Source: Erythrophleum ivorense (Eukaryota > Streptophyta > Magnoliopsida > Fabales > Fabaceae). From it: a stretch of DNA of 64,000 bases. The DNA lies in the NCBI GenBank assembly GCA_026724425.1, contig JAIUCV010000018.1:2165596-2229595 (forward strand), given 5' to 3'. Position 1 is the first letter of the stretch. The number at the start of each line of letters is the position of its first letter. The position numbers and the translations under genes were made by a program. Under the pieces are notes generated by a model. That model was given only the letters and a program-made list of their open reading frames with translations, was not told the DNA's origin and did no database searches. Below are positions 1-13,294 of this stretch, piece after piece.

Positions 1-256
1 TAACATATGGTAAATTATTAAAGCACTGGTAAATTTGAATATACACAGAAAGCATCTGAAGATCTTGGGCCTAATTAAGGTCTTAAAAAGGAACTCCATC
101 ATATGGCATGTGCCAACTAATGCTTGATAATTGAAATTGACTTTTAGACACTTTCTCTAGGTCTTTGCAGGCTGCAATCAGTGGCTGAAAATGCATTACC
201 AGTATTTGTTGTCTATTTGAATCCATTTAATTAAGCATAGTCACTATATTTTGCAG

Positions 257-3200
257 GCATTTGCTCAGTTACTTCAAGCTCCTCATGACGATGCAGATTT
301 AATAATGAAGGAAAGATTTCCTGTGCCTCGCCTGGTTGTTTGTGATCAGTATGGCTCTCAGGTATTCCTTCTGCCTAATTTGATGTTAAATATGTGAAAA
401 CACAATATGGCTGAGTTTTGCTTTGTTTCTACTTTCTTGATGTGGTGTTCTCCTTTGTTATGCCTTCTTAGTATATTTTACTTTTTGCTGTTTGCCATCC
501 TGTCTAGAACATGTTTATGGTGTGGAGTATCCACTTCTTTGTTTTTCCACTCGTGAGAAAATTCTACATATGGAGGAATTGATAATTTGCTAGAAATTCT
601 AGTGATTCTCAGATGAATAGTCCCACATCATATGTTGGTGACTATTTTTCTGTTGCCTTTGAATCGCTAAGACTCCTAGTTTTATATATTAAGTTACTCA
701 TTTCTATTGGCTAGATTAGATTTCATCGTATAGAAAGCAGAGAAAGGGAAGGCTAGATTTGATAAACCCAGGAGAAGCTCTTATTACAAATGGCAATACA
801 ATATAACCTATTGAAGTGATTTTCAAAGGGTACAGGAGACCTGAGTTGTTGCTGGTTGCCTCATTTGACTTCAATGTGCCACTTTTCCAGCTTTTCAGTT
901 GATCCAATGATGTGATGAGGTGGGTGCATCACCCATTTTCGCCTAAAAGAAAGAAAAGCTCAAATAATCCTCACTCAAACATGCTTCTAGCCAATGCATT
1001 TAATCAAACATAACTGAAGCTAAGAAACCAAAGAAACCCAATCTCCCCCCCCTCTCCCCCCCAAAAAAATAAAACAACAAACACAAAAACCAAAAAAAAA
1101 AAAAAAATCGGATTCAGTCTCTGTTCCTGCTACTTTTGAGGTAGCTAGGGCCGAAGGCAGGGGCAACACACAAACCTACTGGCCTGGACAGGGATTGCCG
1201 AATTCTAGTTTGATGTGGGTTTCTCAGTGTTTTGGCTTCTTTGCTTAAGCTTTATCACTTGCTATCTTCTCCAGCTGAATCTCTGCTGCTTGTATTCCTT
1301 TTCTTGGTTTTTTTATTTTTTATTTTTGGTAACCCAAAAGCCAAACCAAGGATTTAACACTTACATCCGCACACACTCAATATACCCCTGCTGCTCCGTT
1401 TTCTTGTTTTCTGTCGGGGCAACTGAAGCCAAGTTCAAGCACTTTCAGCTTATCCTACATACCTTTAATTAGTAGCATATTTCAATATCTTAGCCCTTCC
1501 TGCGTTTGATAAAACACAGTTTATTTCCGGGCCAGCACTACTATCACAGGTCCGAATCATGTTTATTTTATTTCCTTTGACTCAGTTCCAAATTTTTTTA
1601 GTGCAGTGCCTTCTTATGTCTTGATGCTTTGCCTTTCATGACGTCAAAAAGTTCCATGGGTTACTTTTATGTTCTTGATACTTAATTATAATTTACTTAG
1701 TATAGTATTAAAGTGTTGTTTCTTTAATAATTAAGTTATAAAGTTTATTTTTGTCTTTTAAAATTGACACCTCAGTTCAATACTGTGGCCACCCTTGCTG
1801 CATAGTAGTGATGCAGATTTTGCGCTTTGCAACATTGATTCTTTGGTGCCTCTTGGAATTTTGTGGTTTCTATGGGTTCTAGCTGGAACCCATGGCCTTA
1901 ATTTAGAAATTTGAGAAAATAGCTTTATTTATTGGGTAAATTACTTTTTTTTTTCTCTTTTAAAAAATGTTTAAATTACAGAGTTTTCCTTACCATTTTG
2001 AAAAATTACACCCCCTCTTCTAAAATCAAAAGATGTCCTACATTGATTTCCCTTACGACAAAAAATGAGCTACAAGTACACCTATTTTGACAAAAATACC
2101 CTTACATCTATTATTTATATAAGTAGTATTAAATAATGACCAATCTAAAGATAGTCAATTTTCTAAATTTAAAATAAATTAAATTTATAGTTTTCAATGC
2201 AAAATAAATAACATTGAAATAAAGTTTTAAAAAATATTATGCATAAAGTCCTTTTAAACTTTGAATCACTTGCAAATAGCTCCCCTAAATTTCCGAAATC
2301 AACAACTAGGTCCTGAACTTTGGTATTTTAGCAAATAGGTCTTTCTATCTATTTTTCTTGTAGAAATGTGAATTCATTTGCCACCTCAAATATTCTCATA
2401 ATTGATGTGACAAGTTCTCATTTTGTCCAGTGCTAACATGTCAATTATGGAGATGTTTGAGGTGATAAATGAGTTCATATTGGTAAGAGAAAAATAGATA
2501 GAAGGGCCTATTTGATAAAATGTGAAAGTTTAGGGACCTAATTGATAGATGGGAAAATTTAGGGGGCTATTTGCAAGTCACCCAAAGTTTAAATTTTTTT
2601 GGGGCCTTTTTTTCATCATAATAATTTATATTTTTAATAAAAGAAATTAATATTATTCTTGAGGTTATTTTGGTCATTTTAGCATAAGGGGATTTGTGTA
2701 TATTTTCATAATAAAAGGGATTGATTGACTGTGTAATTTAAGCATCTCTCAGGGAAGGAGGATAATTTATCCTTATTTATTAAATATGTATGTCATAGAG
2801 ATATATTTTTAATAAACATTAGATGACAAAAGGAGTTGCACCATTATTGCTTTATACAATATTACTTAATTAGACAAGGAATTAAAAAAAAAAAATACTA
2901 GATCCACTCTTTGCTTACACTGGTATTTTAGAATGAATATAACTTATGTATAGGTTTTAGGTTTTTACTACCAGATTCTCTTATAAACACATGACAAGTA
3001 GATGTTTTTTTCAGTTTAACATTGCATGATTGTTTTTAAGAAAATTTATTAATACTATGTTTTTATTTGGGAATCTAATAGCAAACAACTAAAGAACTTT
3101 ATCTAAGCCTTGTCCTTTTAGAATTTGCCAGATCTTCATTTTGCATACTCGTGGCCTAAATTGTTTGTGCTTTCTAGATTCTCCATATACTGATAGCTTG

Positions 3201-3836
3201 CAATAAGAAGACATGCAGCAATATAAATGAACTAATTATTATGCTATGACTGTTAGTTCTTTGACTCTAGTTGTATGTTTTGAACGATTTGGTGCCTCCA
3301 TTATTGAAGCACGTAAATGAAACTTTATTGAAGCCACGTAAATGAAACTTTATTGAAGCCACTCATGACAATAACATCTTACATTGATCTCTAAAATGCG
3401 TAGGATTGTTTTGGTGAATGAAAATTTTGTTGAAGGCATGATTGCTTGATGCTTTTGTGCATATTGTTTTGGTTCTAGTTAAATGCCATCAGACAAATCC
3501 ATCTTTCCTATCGACCTCTTGGAAAGCCCCATTTGTTGAGTCACTAGAAGACTTGGAATATCTTGGAAACCCTTTGCAACTGGCTCAATGTTTCACTGAA
3601 CTCCTTGTTTTGTTTTCTGTTTTCTGTCTTTTGTGTTGTCTTCTGTTTGGTGATGGTGATGTTTAACATTGATTTACATATCTGACTACGTATAGGCTCG
3701 ATTTCTCCTGGCAAAGTTAAATCCTTCTTCTACTTATAATTCCGATGCTTCTCTTCCTGGAGGGGATGTTATCTTCACAGATGATGTTAGCTTTGAGGTC
3801 TTCTTGGATCATCTCCAGAGATTAGTAGTTCAATAA
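257..3836 (+). CDS. SEC23: Protein transport protein SEC23, C-terminal end (last two coding exons)
   Basis: Two coding exons are visible: 257-361 (35 codons, after a TTTTGCAG acceptor, followed by a GT donor) and 3696-3836 (46 codons plus TAA, after TATAG). Both are in phase 0, so they join cleanly. Exon 1 reads through FPVPRLVVCDQYGSQ and exon 2 begins ARFLLAKLNPS and later has IFTDDVSFEVFLDHLQRL. From family knowledge this is the C-terminal gelsolin-like region of SEC23, the GTPase-activating subunit of the COPII inner coat, which acts with SEC24 and SAR1 at ER exit sites. The protein ends a few residues after the conserved DDVS...HLQ motif, as expected for plant SEC23. The rest of the gene lies left of the window. 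The 3334-bp intron (362-3695) is long and holds foldback elements. SEC24 is the main alternative, but the GSQARFLL...TDDVS ending fits SEC23. Confidence 0.86.
1934..2775. mobile_element. Outer foldback (MITE-like) element in the SEC23 intron
   Basis: The left side (about 1934-2100, GGGTAAATTAC onward) is imperfectly matched by the reverse complement of the right side (about 2640-2775, ending in GATAATTTATCC). Both arms share blocks such as TTTAAATTACA and, on the reverse strand at the right, a CCCTTATGCTAAAATGACCA-type stretch. It has no coding capacity. This is consistent with a non-autonomous foldback DNA transposon, but boundaries and superfamily are not certain. Confidence 0.45.
2231..2632. 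mobile_element. Inner long-inverted-repeat MITE nested in the outer one
   Basis: The arms of roughly 170-180 bp are clear imperfect inverted repeats. CACTTGCAAATAGCTCCC near 2268-2285 matches the complement of GGGGGCTATTTGCAAGTCAC near 2562-2581. AGCAAATAGGTCTTTCTATC matches the complement of GATAGAAGGGCCTATTTGAT. Both outer ends carry an ATTATG-like motif. Long TIRs without a gene fit a Mutator-type MITE; the class assignment is inference. Confidence 0.6.
3303..3362 (+). repeat. 25-bp tandem repeat, about 2.4 copies
   Basis: The unit TTGAAGCCACGTAAATGAAA followed by CTTTA is repeated head to tail, with one base missing in the first copy. It lies in the SEC23 intron, about 330 bp before the last exon. 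Confidence 0.8.
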
Positions 3837-4980
3837 ATACATAATGGGACTTTTGACAGTTTTGTAAAATTTCTTTTGGAGTTTATGTACATTGACTTAC
3901 TTCTATGCCTTATAGTACTTCAATGGTTTTCCTCTTGGTGCAGACTCCTGTAATTATTTGAAACTCTATGCACAACCTAGTTGATGACATGAGGCAATGC
4001 GTTAAGATTTAAAATTGTACTCCGTTGTTTAAAAAAATAATTTATGACATGGTATTTTTAAATGTCTTTGTAAGTTGTAACAATGTCTACGAAAGAGATT
4101 TTACTTATTGCTTGGAGCAGATTCAACTCCGAACAATTTAGTAAAAATGTACCTTGGTCCTTAAAATATGCACTCGCCAATATTTGAATGGCAGTTGTTT
4201 AGCAAGTTTGAGTAGCTTTCCAAATTTAACTAATATTTAGGTGGTGGTTCTCGTGCCAACAACACGGGTGGTATCTTACTATCTAAAAAGAAGTGTCAAA
4301 TAAAAATGCTGGCAGTAATTCAATGTATGAGTTGTACTGTTTATACCTAAAAAAATGCAGCTTCTTCTTCTTCGACATTTGTGATATCTTAATCATGTAA
4401 TAAGCAAACCTAGACTCATACCATAAGTACGCCTACACGCATAAAATGGTATGTGAATTTTTTTTCCCCCAAAAACAATTATGTGGAGGTTAGTAATATG
4501 TACATAAGGTGATGTGACTAAAGTACCATTAATTTTTTTATTAAAAAATAAAAAAATTATGTGACCTAAGTAAAATTATATCTATTTCCTAATATAAAGA
4601 TTGCTTATATCTGCGTAATTAGTAAAAGAGTGATAATATTTTGGTCAAAAAAGGGTCAAACCTAGGCTCATATTTTAAATTTTAAATAAGGCAGGATTGG
4701 GCTTGGACCTTAATAATGTGCAGCCTAATCTTTAACTTTCCCATTCCTTGCTTGAAGTAAGTAAGTGGATTATACAGGTTGGTCCTCTTATCCGTCAAAA
4801 TAATTAAATCCTAGAAAATATAAAAAAATATTGTAAAAAGTATCTTTTTAAAATAATTAAAAAATTTATTTATGAAAAGAAGGAATAATATGCAAAAAAA
4901 AAAAAAAGACAGAAGACAAGATTAACACCAATATGCACAACACCATTATCCCCGCTCAACGTAACCATCGTCACCTCCAT
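3837..4980. other. SEC23 3' UTR and AT-rich spacer
   Basis: An AATAAA overlaps the stop codon, and several AT-rich polyadenylation-like stretches follow to about 4080; the true 3' end cannot be set from sequence. Beyond that the spacer is AT-rich with poly-A runs and no supportable gene. Confidence 0.5.
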
Positions 4981-4984
4981 GGGT

Positions 4985-5900
4985 TAGACAAGGAATATTA
5001 CACTCAAGAGGAGGTGAATTGAAAGTTTTTCAAAATTGAAGCAATTGTCAAAATTCTTTCTTAAAATATTTAGTGTTGAGGTTATTTGAATAGTCTACAG
5101 TAAAACAACAATTATATGTATCAAGAAAAACTTTATGTTGATCCTTGGAGCATGAAGGGCAAAATTTTTATATGTCGATATACTTGATTCAATAGCTTGA
5201 TTCCAAATTCTTAGAACAATCTTAGATTGTGTTCAACAATTATTCCTAAAATAGATATAGGAGAATATATTTGGCAAGAAATTATTAATATTAATTGGTT
5301 GCTCTATGCAAAATATCATAGGAGTAGCATAGCATCAATCATAGAACTTGAATTTAAAAAGTTTAGTGAAAGCCATAAGCAAATGTAAGATTTATCCTAC
5401 TATACCTCTAATCAAAACTTACATTTAATCTCTAAGCTATCGCTTGAGATTTTTTCACCAATTTTACAGCGTTAATTAAACACTTGTGAGTCCTTATAAC
5501 TTTTAACTCAATCTAGAGTTATCTTTCACTCTAAAATAGAGCATACCTTTCTTCTTAGAGGAAATAGAATATCACCCTTGCTTTACAAAGGCTTGTAGAA
5601 GAATAAAATTACTTAAACAAACTTCTTTTAAAAGTACATTTAGAGGATGAACCTTTAAGCACCAAAATGATGAAGGTTATGCAAGTTTTTACTCAATGAT
5701 ATTTGTTTCTTTCTCAAAGACCAAAAATACAAGTTGAAGAACGCATTGAGCACTTGGGTCTATTTAAGGTCATAGTGGCGAAAATATACATACATGTATA
5801 ATAATAGCTAATCTCAATAATCCCTTATCACTAGCCCAATTGATAAACTAGAATTTGACAAAAGAAAAAAGAAGATTAGAAAATTATGTTAAAAGTAGTT
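4985..5900. mobile_element. LTR-like retrotransposon remnant
   Basis: The stretch starts with TTAGACAAGGAATATTACAC, then CAAGAGGAGGTGAATTGAAA. In my recollection this matches the leader of many plant copia (SIRE/Maximus-type) LTRs. No coding domain was found in it. Boundaries are uncertain. Confidence 0.35.
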
Positions 5901-6545
5901 GTTTGACTAATGAAGGGCAAAATGTGATGAGCACCATTATGGTGATTTTCTGCCTCTGTCAAAAACCCTCTCATAATATTTTGTGAGACTAATGTGTCTT
6001 TCTACCATTAATTAAATTGACCTATAAATTAACCATTTATTTATATTAGCAATCAGTGTAACCATTTTTACACCGATAAATACTAATTATAATAAAACTC
6101 TAAATTAAATGGGAGATGAGAACCACCTTTAAAATTTTAAATAATAGGTATATCATATTATAATCCCAACAAAAGAATTAACAACGGAAACACATATTTA
6201 CCATGCCTCCACCCGTAGTGAAGAATTCCAAATTGGAATCAAAAGCAATCTGGAAAGAATACTAAAGGTTTAGAGAGGGAAATGTATTTTGACCGATGAA
6301 GGGCAAAGATGAGCATTATCAAGTATTGCTATCTCACTCAGTTAAGAAACCTCTTAGAATATTTTTGCCAAACTAATGAGTCACTCTACCATCAAATTGA
6401 ATAGACCCTTAGGTTAACTATTTATTTATACAGACAATAAGGTAATATTGGTGCGCAGAGTCCTAATTTTGATAGAACTCAATTTAAATAGAAAATGAAA
6501 ACCACACTTTAAAATTTCAAACATAAATATCTTAAATTAAATATA
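5901..6545 (+). repeat. Diverged direct duplication, spacing 386 bp
   Basis: About 5901-6160 and about 6287-6545 are diverged direct copies. Both start near TTTGAC..ATGAAGGGCAAA and run through CTCT(A/T)...ACCAT.AAATTGA and ...TAAACT.AATTTAAAT. Identity is roughly two thirds by eye. Part of the same transposon-derived block. Confidence 0.5.
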
Positions 6546-7690
6546 TTAAATATAATCAAACAATATGTATAACTCAATATTATTTGGTGCAATATAAATA
6601 ATTTTATCATGTAAGAGATTCTTATAATCATATATCCAATTTATGTGTGTATCATTTCAAAAAAACTTATTAGATATATTACAAGTAAGCATATCTCATT
6701 GTTCAAGGATAAAGCCTGATTTTTAGGTGTAAGGTAGTACTTGTTAATGTCATACATGGCCTATAACACATACGAGTAATATATATATATATATATATAT
6801 TTATACTTGTAATATATTTCTCATTATTAAAATTTAAAACATGACTAACACTATGTGAAACACTATAACTTTTAAAACAGTCCCAAAACTAATATTGATG
6901 ATAATAAGAGATTTAACACGGTGGCAACAAGTAACTGAACACCTTAAGGCTACAATTCCAGTGTTCCAATGGCGTTAACTAAATTGACAACAATTAAAGA
7001 ACTTAGATAGAGCTTTAAGTAGAGCAAGTATGAAATAAAATACCAATAACCAATTCGAGCTCACAATGACAGCAGTAATAACTATGAGCGGCACCTATAA
7101 GTAACTTAGGCAATAATCAAAATGTAATGCTATTGCAACGGACGCACAACAAGAAGTTAGTAGGATAGAATACAATCACAGCTTCTATGTAATTTATGCA
7201 CCTTTAGTCTAAAAAAATTCTACAATGCAGTGCAATATAGTATCTTTAAACAGTATAGAAGACGGTTAATAAGAGATAGGAAAGAGAAAAGGAACATACA
7301 AATTTATCTTGGTTTGGTCAACAAGACCTGTGCCTAGTTCCATTGTAAAGCAAGAGATTTTATTATTCATTTTATCCTTGCTTACAAACAATAATATTCT
7401 CAAGAATTTTCACTTGCTCACCCAAAATGATAAGTTTTTTTGCTTATCTTAAACAGATAACAAAAATAGTTTTTCCTTTCATTAACCCACAACAATCACC
7501 ATCTAAGCTTCTCGAACTATTATAACAACGTGAAAGGAAGTAATAGTAGACCCTCTAATCTCAAGGAAATACAATATAATACAAGATAATCACTCTCAAA
7601 GTCCTTTAGGAATGTTTAGTTAACTAGAATAATGAGAATAACACAGACAATTTCAGACCTTGGTATCTGTGTGTTCTTTGCTAGAATCAC
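6546..7690. other. LTR-like, non-coding AT-rich sequence
   Basis: No gene is visible. Around 7300-7350 a stretch with TTATCTTGGTTTGGTCAACA and GTGCCTAGTTCC resembles the interior of SIRE-type copia LTRs, which is inference from memory. An (AT)n run lies at 6779-6801. Confidence 0.3.
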
Positions 7691-7692
7691 AA

Positions 7693-7693
<1 letters not shown>

Positions 7694-7723
<30 letters not shown>
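7694..7723 (+). repeat. (CA)n microsatellite
   Basis: An uninterrupted CA dinucleotide run of 30 bases. It creates the THTHTH part of a spurious open frame at 7660-7860. Confidence 0.98.
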
Positions 7724-7727
<4 letters not shown>

Positions 7728-9260
7728 AGGCGATGTACTAGCCATTGGAAGCATTACTAGTTCCCTGTTTTTGCAATCAAGTCCTCAACCTATTGACCCA
7801 TATTTCAACTTATTTGTTTTAAAGATAGTTAGCCATTTTAGATTCACTTATGTGTTTTAAAGATAGGTAACCATTGGAGCTGCTTCCTTAAGAGGTTTCC
7901 ACCATCTTGCTTCATTGGAGAAATGGCCGAGTCTTGTTGTGGGTTGAAAGTGGGTTAGAAACTGGTTTAGGTTGGCTTGAAGCGACCCGAGGAGAGGTGG
8001 AAGACGTGTGCGCCAAGTCGTTTTGCTAACAATGCGTGCCGCATTTTAACCCTTGTGTAAATAACATATCATTTCGTATATTTTAAATAAAACACACGCT
8101 TTCGTTGTTAAGCCTCCCTTTTCTTGGCCTTTCTAGTCCATTTTTCGCTTCTTTGCTAGGCCAAAATTTTGGGCTTCTATTTTTTATTTTTCGCCTTTTG
8201 AGAACAATATATATATATATATATATATATATTGCATATTGGGACATTCAGTTTTAGCCTTTTTGGGCATTTACGGCTAGATCTTGACCAGAATTATTTT
8301 ATGCCATTTAAGGCCAATTATTTTAGCAAATTTGGCCCTTTTAGGGATTATTTTGAAGGAACAATTGTATTGGAATTATTTAGGTTTACCTTTGGGCAAA
8401 TTTTGGACAAGACTTTTAGTCAGCCAAAATTAATTTATTTTTGGAATGTTTTGGACAAAATATTTTGAACCAATTTTGTTTAAAATTTTAATAATTATTT
8501 TCTTTTTGTCATTTATTTTTCTTTAATTTGTCCAAAAATTTGGGAAAATTATTTTTTGACAATGGTAATGACCCCTTTGTCAAAAATTGATTTATGATAT
8601 CATTTTGAATTTATGCCTAATTTTGGTTAATTAATTTATAGGCAATAATTATGACACATTTGGGTTAAAATTAAAGGATGAATTTTAATTGATTAATTAG
8701 TCACTTTTTGATTAGTTGATTAATTAATTAATTGTTTAATTCTCATCATGAAATGTTTGTTTATGCATTAAGTTTAGTTATATACAAACATTTAATTTCA
8801 AGATGTCATATGATTTACATAATTTTAGTTTAATTAAAGTTTGGCCACCATAACTTTAATTATTTTAAAATTGTATGTTTAGGTATTGAAATTAAATTAA
8901 AGATCACATAAAGGAGATGACATTAATTTGTAATTAATATATCTAATGTGGTAATCATTATCCTACATGAATGTTGTTATATTTTATATGATTAATTAGG
9001 ATGGGACAGTAAATTTTTCTTTTCTTAATTTGCCTACAAGAATTAGGATAAGGGATATAATTTATTAGTTCCATCATGTTTATACATGACCTAATTAAAT
9101 AAATCTTAATCCGTAGGCAGTTTTATTTGTTATTAGACTCATTGTTTGAAAGACATGTTTTGAATTAGTAGGACATGTCATATTAAATATTTAATTACCT
9201 CAAGATTTTGATATAGCAAGTAATTATTTGTCGCTTATCAACCTCTAACATTTGTGATTT
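7724..9260. other. AT-rich leader of the copia element, no gene
   Basis: Contains an (AT)n run at 8207-8233 and T-rich sequence. The part from about 8900 to 9230 sits directly upstream of the copia gag remnant and probably includes its leader or a degraded 5' LTR. I could not match it to the sequence after the polypurine tract at 13580, so a paired 5' LTR is not demonstrated. Confidence 0.35.
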
Positions 9261-9269
9261 CTAAGTTCC

Positions 9270-12200
9270 AAAAGATGGCAATAATTATAAAGTTTGGAAG
9301 GAGAAAGTTCTTCTCCAATTATAGTGGATATATGCTGATTATGCTATTAGAAATGGTAAGTTTCCTATGCCCATAAATATTAGCGATAATTCAAAATTTA
9401 ATCTTTATGAACACTAGGAATAATCTAATAGCCTTAGTGTGATGTATCTTAAGATCAAGCTATCTGTCAATATTTATGGGTTGATAGGAGAATGTGAAAA
9501 CATAAGAGACTTGCTTAAGGCCATTGATGAATAGTTTAAGTGCTTGGACAAGGCCCTAGCAAGCAATCTAATAACCAGATTAACAACTCTAAAGCTTATA
9601 AAGTGTAAGGAGTATGTGAGAGCACATCATGCAAATGAGAAATAGTGGCTTAGTTAAAACCACTTGAGATTGATATGTTTGAATATTTCCTAATGCACTT
9701 CATTCTAATTGCCTTACTACCTTAGAACAGGGCTTTCAAGGTCTCTTACAACAAATAAAAGGATAAATGGTTGGTAAATCAATTACTGACCATATACGTT
9801 CAAGAAAAGGAAATACGTTTAATGGAAATGGGAGAAAGTACACATACAATGATACAGGGAAAGAGTAAAAGGCAAGCGAAGGGGAAGGGGAAGGGGTACA
9901 TATCCAACCTGACATTTAAAAGGAGTCTAAATGTTTCTTTTGGAAGAAAAGAGGGCACATGAAGAAGGACTGCTTTAAGTTTAAGGTTCAGCGCTAGCTT
10001 GATAAGAAAGGTAACTCAATCTCATTCTTTTACTATGAATCTAATATGGTAGATGTTAGTAGTAATATATGGTGGATTGATTTTAATTCTACATTCTATA
10101 TTTCTAATGCCTTATAGGACTTTCTAAACCAAACAAAGCTAGTGCGCAATAAGCAATTCATCTATTAAAGACATAAGGTGGGCTCACATGTGAAAGTTAT
10201 AGGAACGTGCAGATTGGTACTTGATGCTGGCTTTGTTTTGATTTTAAAAAGAATTTTTTATATACCAAGTTTCTATAAAAACTTTATTTCTATATCAAAA
10301 ATTATATTATTTAGATATTCCCTTGAATTTTTAAATAATATGTTCAAGTTATTCTATAAATCTAATATTGTTGGGAATGGTACAATGTGTAATAGTCTTT
10401 TTCGAATTCAATTACAAGACAGTACCTCTTATGAATGTTTCTAGCACCATAGGTATTAAGAGATGTATCACTAATAAAGATTCCTTTATGTTGTGACACC
10501 AAAAACTTGGTCATATCTCAATAGAGAGCGTGCAAGGATTAACAAATAATAGAGTACTAAATACTCTTAACTCTATTGATTTAGATACTTATATAGATTG
10601 CATTAAATAAAAGTAGACTAGTAAGACCAAGAAAAGTGCTAAGAGAAGCTCTATTAGAAATCATATATATGGATATTTGTAGTCTATATATAGATTCTAG
10701 TAGTTAAAAATAGTTTATCACCTTTATTGATGACTAATCACAATACATATATATTTACTTGCTTAATAATAAGAATAAGGTACTAGATGCCTCTAAGATA
10801 TTTAAGGCAAAGGTAGAGAAATAATATGGTAAACAAATTTAGATATTGAAATCAAATAGAGATGCTAAGTACTATGATAGATACATTGAAGATGGACAAG
10901 CACCTAGCCCATTTGCTAAGTTTCTTCAGGAATATGGGATTATTGTCTAATACACCATGCTTAGGTCTTCAAACCAAAATGGTATAATTGAAAGAAGAAT
11001 AGAACTTTGTTGGATATGATGTAGAGCATGTTGAGCAGCTTTAGACTTTTAAATCCTTGTGGACTAAGGCTCTAAGGACGATTTTGTATATTGTTAACTG
11101 AATTCTAACTAAGGCTATTGATAAGGCACCATTTGAGTTATTTAAAGGTTGGAAATCTAATTTAAGACATAAGTATTTGTGGTGATACTTGTCTGAAATA
11201 AGGATTTATAATCTATAAAAGAAGAAGTTAGATCTAAGGACTATTAGTGGTTACTTGATTGGGTATGCTAAAAGGTCTACGGGATATAGATTTTATTATC
11301 CATCTCATAGCACTAGCATTGTAGAATCACGAAATGTAAAATTTCTTGAGAATGACTTGATTAGTAGGAGTGATCAAGCTCAGAATTTAGATTTTGAGAA
11401 TGATCAATCTAATTCTTAAGCTCCCACATCAAGTAATAGATTGATTGTGATCCATGCCCTTCGAATACGAATGGACATTAAATGACCAGTCATTTAGGAA
11501 CCACAAACTTTTGACCTTGAGCAAGTTGATCCAATTGTAACAACTACCAAAAGTTAATGAGCAACTAATTGAATCACATTTCCCTAAGAGAATGTTAAAC
11601 CAACATCAAGAAGATTGACTAAGGATAAAGAGGTCAGCAATCTCTAGTGACTATGCTATGCTACAAGAATTTGACTATAATATTGGAGCTGAAGATGATC
11701 TTGAGATGTTTTTGCAAGCTATCAATTGTAGAGAATTTAAATTGTGGCACAATGTTATGAAAGAAGATATGTATTCTATGGTGTCTAATAGAGTTTGGGA
11801 TCTCATCAAGTTGTTTAGTGATTCTAAGGCCATAAGATGCAAATAGGCTTATAAAAAGAAAAGAGACTTATTAGACAACATTGAGAGATATAAGATAAGA
11901 CTCATAGCTAAGGGATTCACTCATAGAGAATGAATTAATTACATATAAACTTTTTCTTTTATATCTAAGAAAGATTTCATTCGTATGATAATGGTATTAG
12001 TTGCCTATTTTGACTTAGAACTATATTAAATGAATGTAAAGAGAACATTCCTTAATAGGAAACTAGAGGAAAATGTATGTATAAAATAACATGAAAGATT
12101 CTCCTCTAGTGCCAGTGAGTATTTGGTGTATAAGTTTAAGAAATCTATATATGAATTAAAACAAGCCTCTTGTCAATGGTTTTTGAGGTTTCATGATGTC

Positions 12201-13240
12201 ATCTCCTCATTTGGATTCGTGGTAAATGTTATGGATCTGTACATATATCAAAAGGTCAATAGGAATAAAATCTATTTCTTAGTGCTTTATGTGGATGATA
12301 TATTACTTGTAACCAATGATAAAGGATTATTATGCAAGGTGAAATAGTTTATCTTTAAGAATTTTCATATGAAGGATATGTGTGAGGCAACTTATATCAT
12401 TGGCATTAAGATCTATAGATATAGAAGCCAATGCTTTTTAGGATTTTCACAAGAGACATATATTAATGAGGTATTAAAGAGATTTTAGATGAAAGATTAT
12501 CCACTAAGTATATTATTCATTGATAAGGATAACAGTTTCAATTTGAACTAATGTTTAAAAAATGATTTGGAAAGGAAACAAATGCATTACATTCCCTATG
12601 CTTCAATTGTTGGAAGTCTTATGTATGTTTAGGTTTGTACAAGACCTGACATTACTTTTGTGATTAGAATGTTAAGCAAATATCAGAATAATCTAGGTAT
12701 GGATCGCTCAAGAGCTACAAAGAAGGTTACAAGGTATATTAAAGGCACCAAAGACTACATGCTAACATATAAATGAACTGAGAACCTTGAGACAATCAAC
12801 TACTCAAGTTTAGATTTTGCTGGATGTGTTGATTTATAGAAATAACATTAGGCTATATTTTTCATGTTTGCTAATAGAGTCATATCTTGGAGGAGTATAA
12901 AATAGACTTTGACTGCTATTTATACTATGGAGGCTGAGTTTATATCTTGTTTTGAGATAACTTCACTTAGTGTATGGTTGAAGGGTTTTATTTCTTGGCT
13001 TAGAATTATGGATTCTATTTCTAGGCCATTAAAAATGTATTGTGACAACTTAACTATTATTATTATTAGCTTTTGGCCAAAAACAATAAGAGTCGATGTT
13101 GAAGTAAGTGCATCAACATTAAGTATTTAACCATTCAAGAACATGACGAGGAAAATAAAGTGATTATTAAACACATAAGCATTGAGTTAATGATAATTAA
13201 TTCTTTAACTAAAGGCATGCAGGTTTAAAGATCATGTATT
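9270..13240 (+). pseudogene. Ty1/copia retrotransposon polyprotein, decayed
   Basis: Domains appear in copia order with many stops and frameshifts. Gag is at about 9273-9640 (DGNNYKVWKE; later DKALASNL). A zinc knuckle is at 9932-9973, CFFWKKRGHMKKDC, where the second Cys is Trp. Protease and the linker lie at about 10030-10443. Integrase is at about 10480-11420, with FVTFIDD-like and SNQNG.IERR-like blocks. Reverse transcriptase is at about 11650-12700, with the YVDD motif at 12288-12299 and a VCTRPDI...-like block near 12637. RNase H and the ...SLTKGM-like tail lie at about 12770-13230. The integrase before reverse transcriptase order is diagnostic of copia. No single frame spans more than about 90 residues, so it is not functional. 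The lineage was not resolved. Confidence 0.88.
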
Positions 13241-13272
13241 TAAAATGGGGCTTCATTCTATATTGAGTTTTT

Positions 13273-13294
13273 AATATATATATATATATATATA
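13273..13294 (+). repeat. (TA)n microsatellite
   Basis: An AT dinucleotide run in the untranslated 3' part of the copia element. Confidence 0.9.

Larger units (their letters stand above)
362..3695 (+). other. Large last intron of SEC23, filled with repeats
   Basis: GT...AG intron of 3334 bp. It holds C- and A-rich runs near 1040-1108, a nested pair of foldback elements (about 1934-2775), and a 25-bp tandem duplication near 3303-3362. The open frames at 716-907, 1215-1472 and 3442-3666 show no recognisable domain and lie inside the intron, so I do not call them genes. Confidence 0.75.

Noticed and set aside
3442..3666. 74-residue open frame before the last SEC23 exon as an alternative exon
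   Set aside because: Lies within the intron, shows no SEC23 similarity and would introduce a stop before the conserved last exon.
7660..7860. 66-residue open frame with a His/Thr repeat
   Set aside because: Created by the (CA)n microsatellite.
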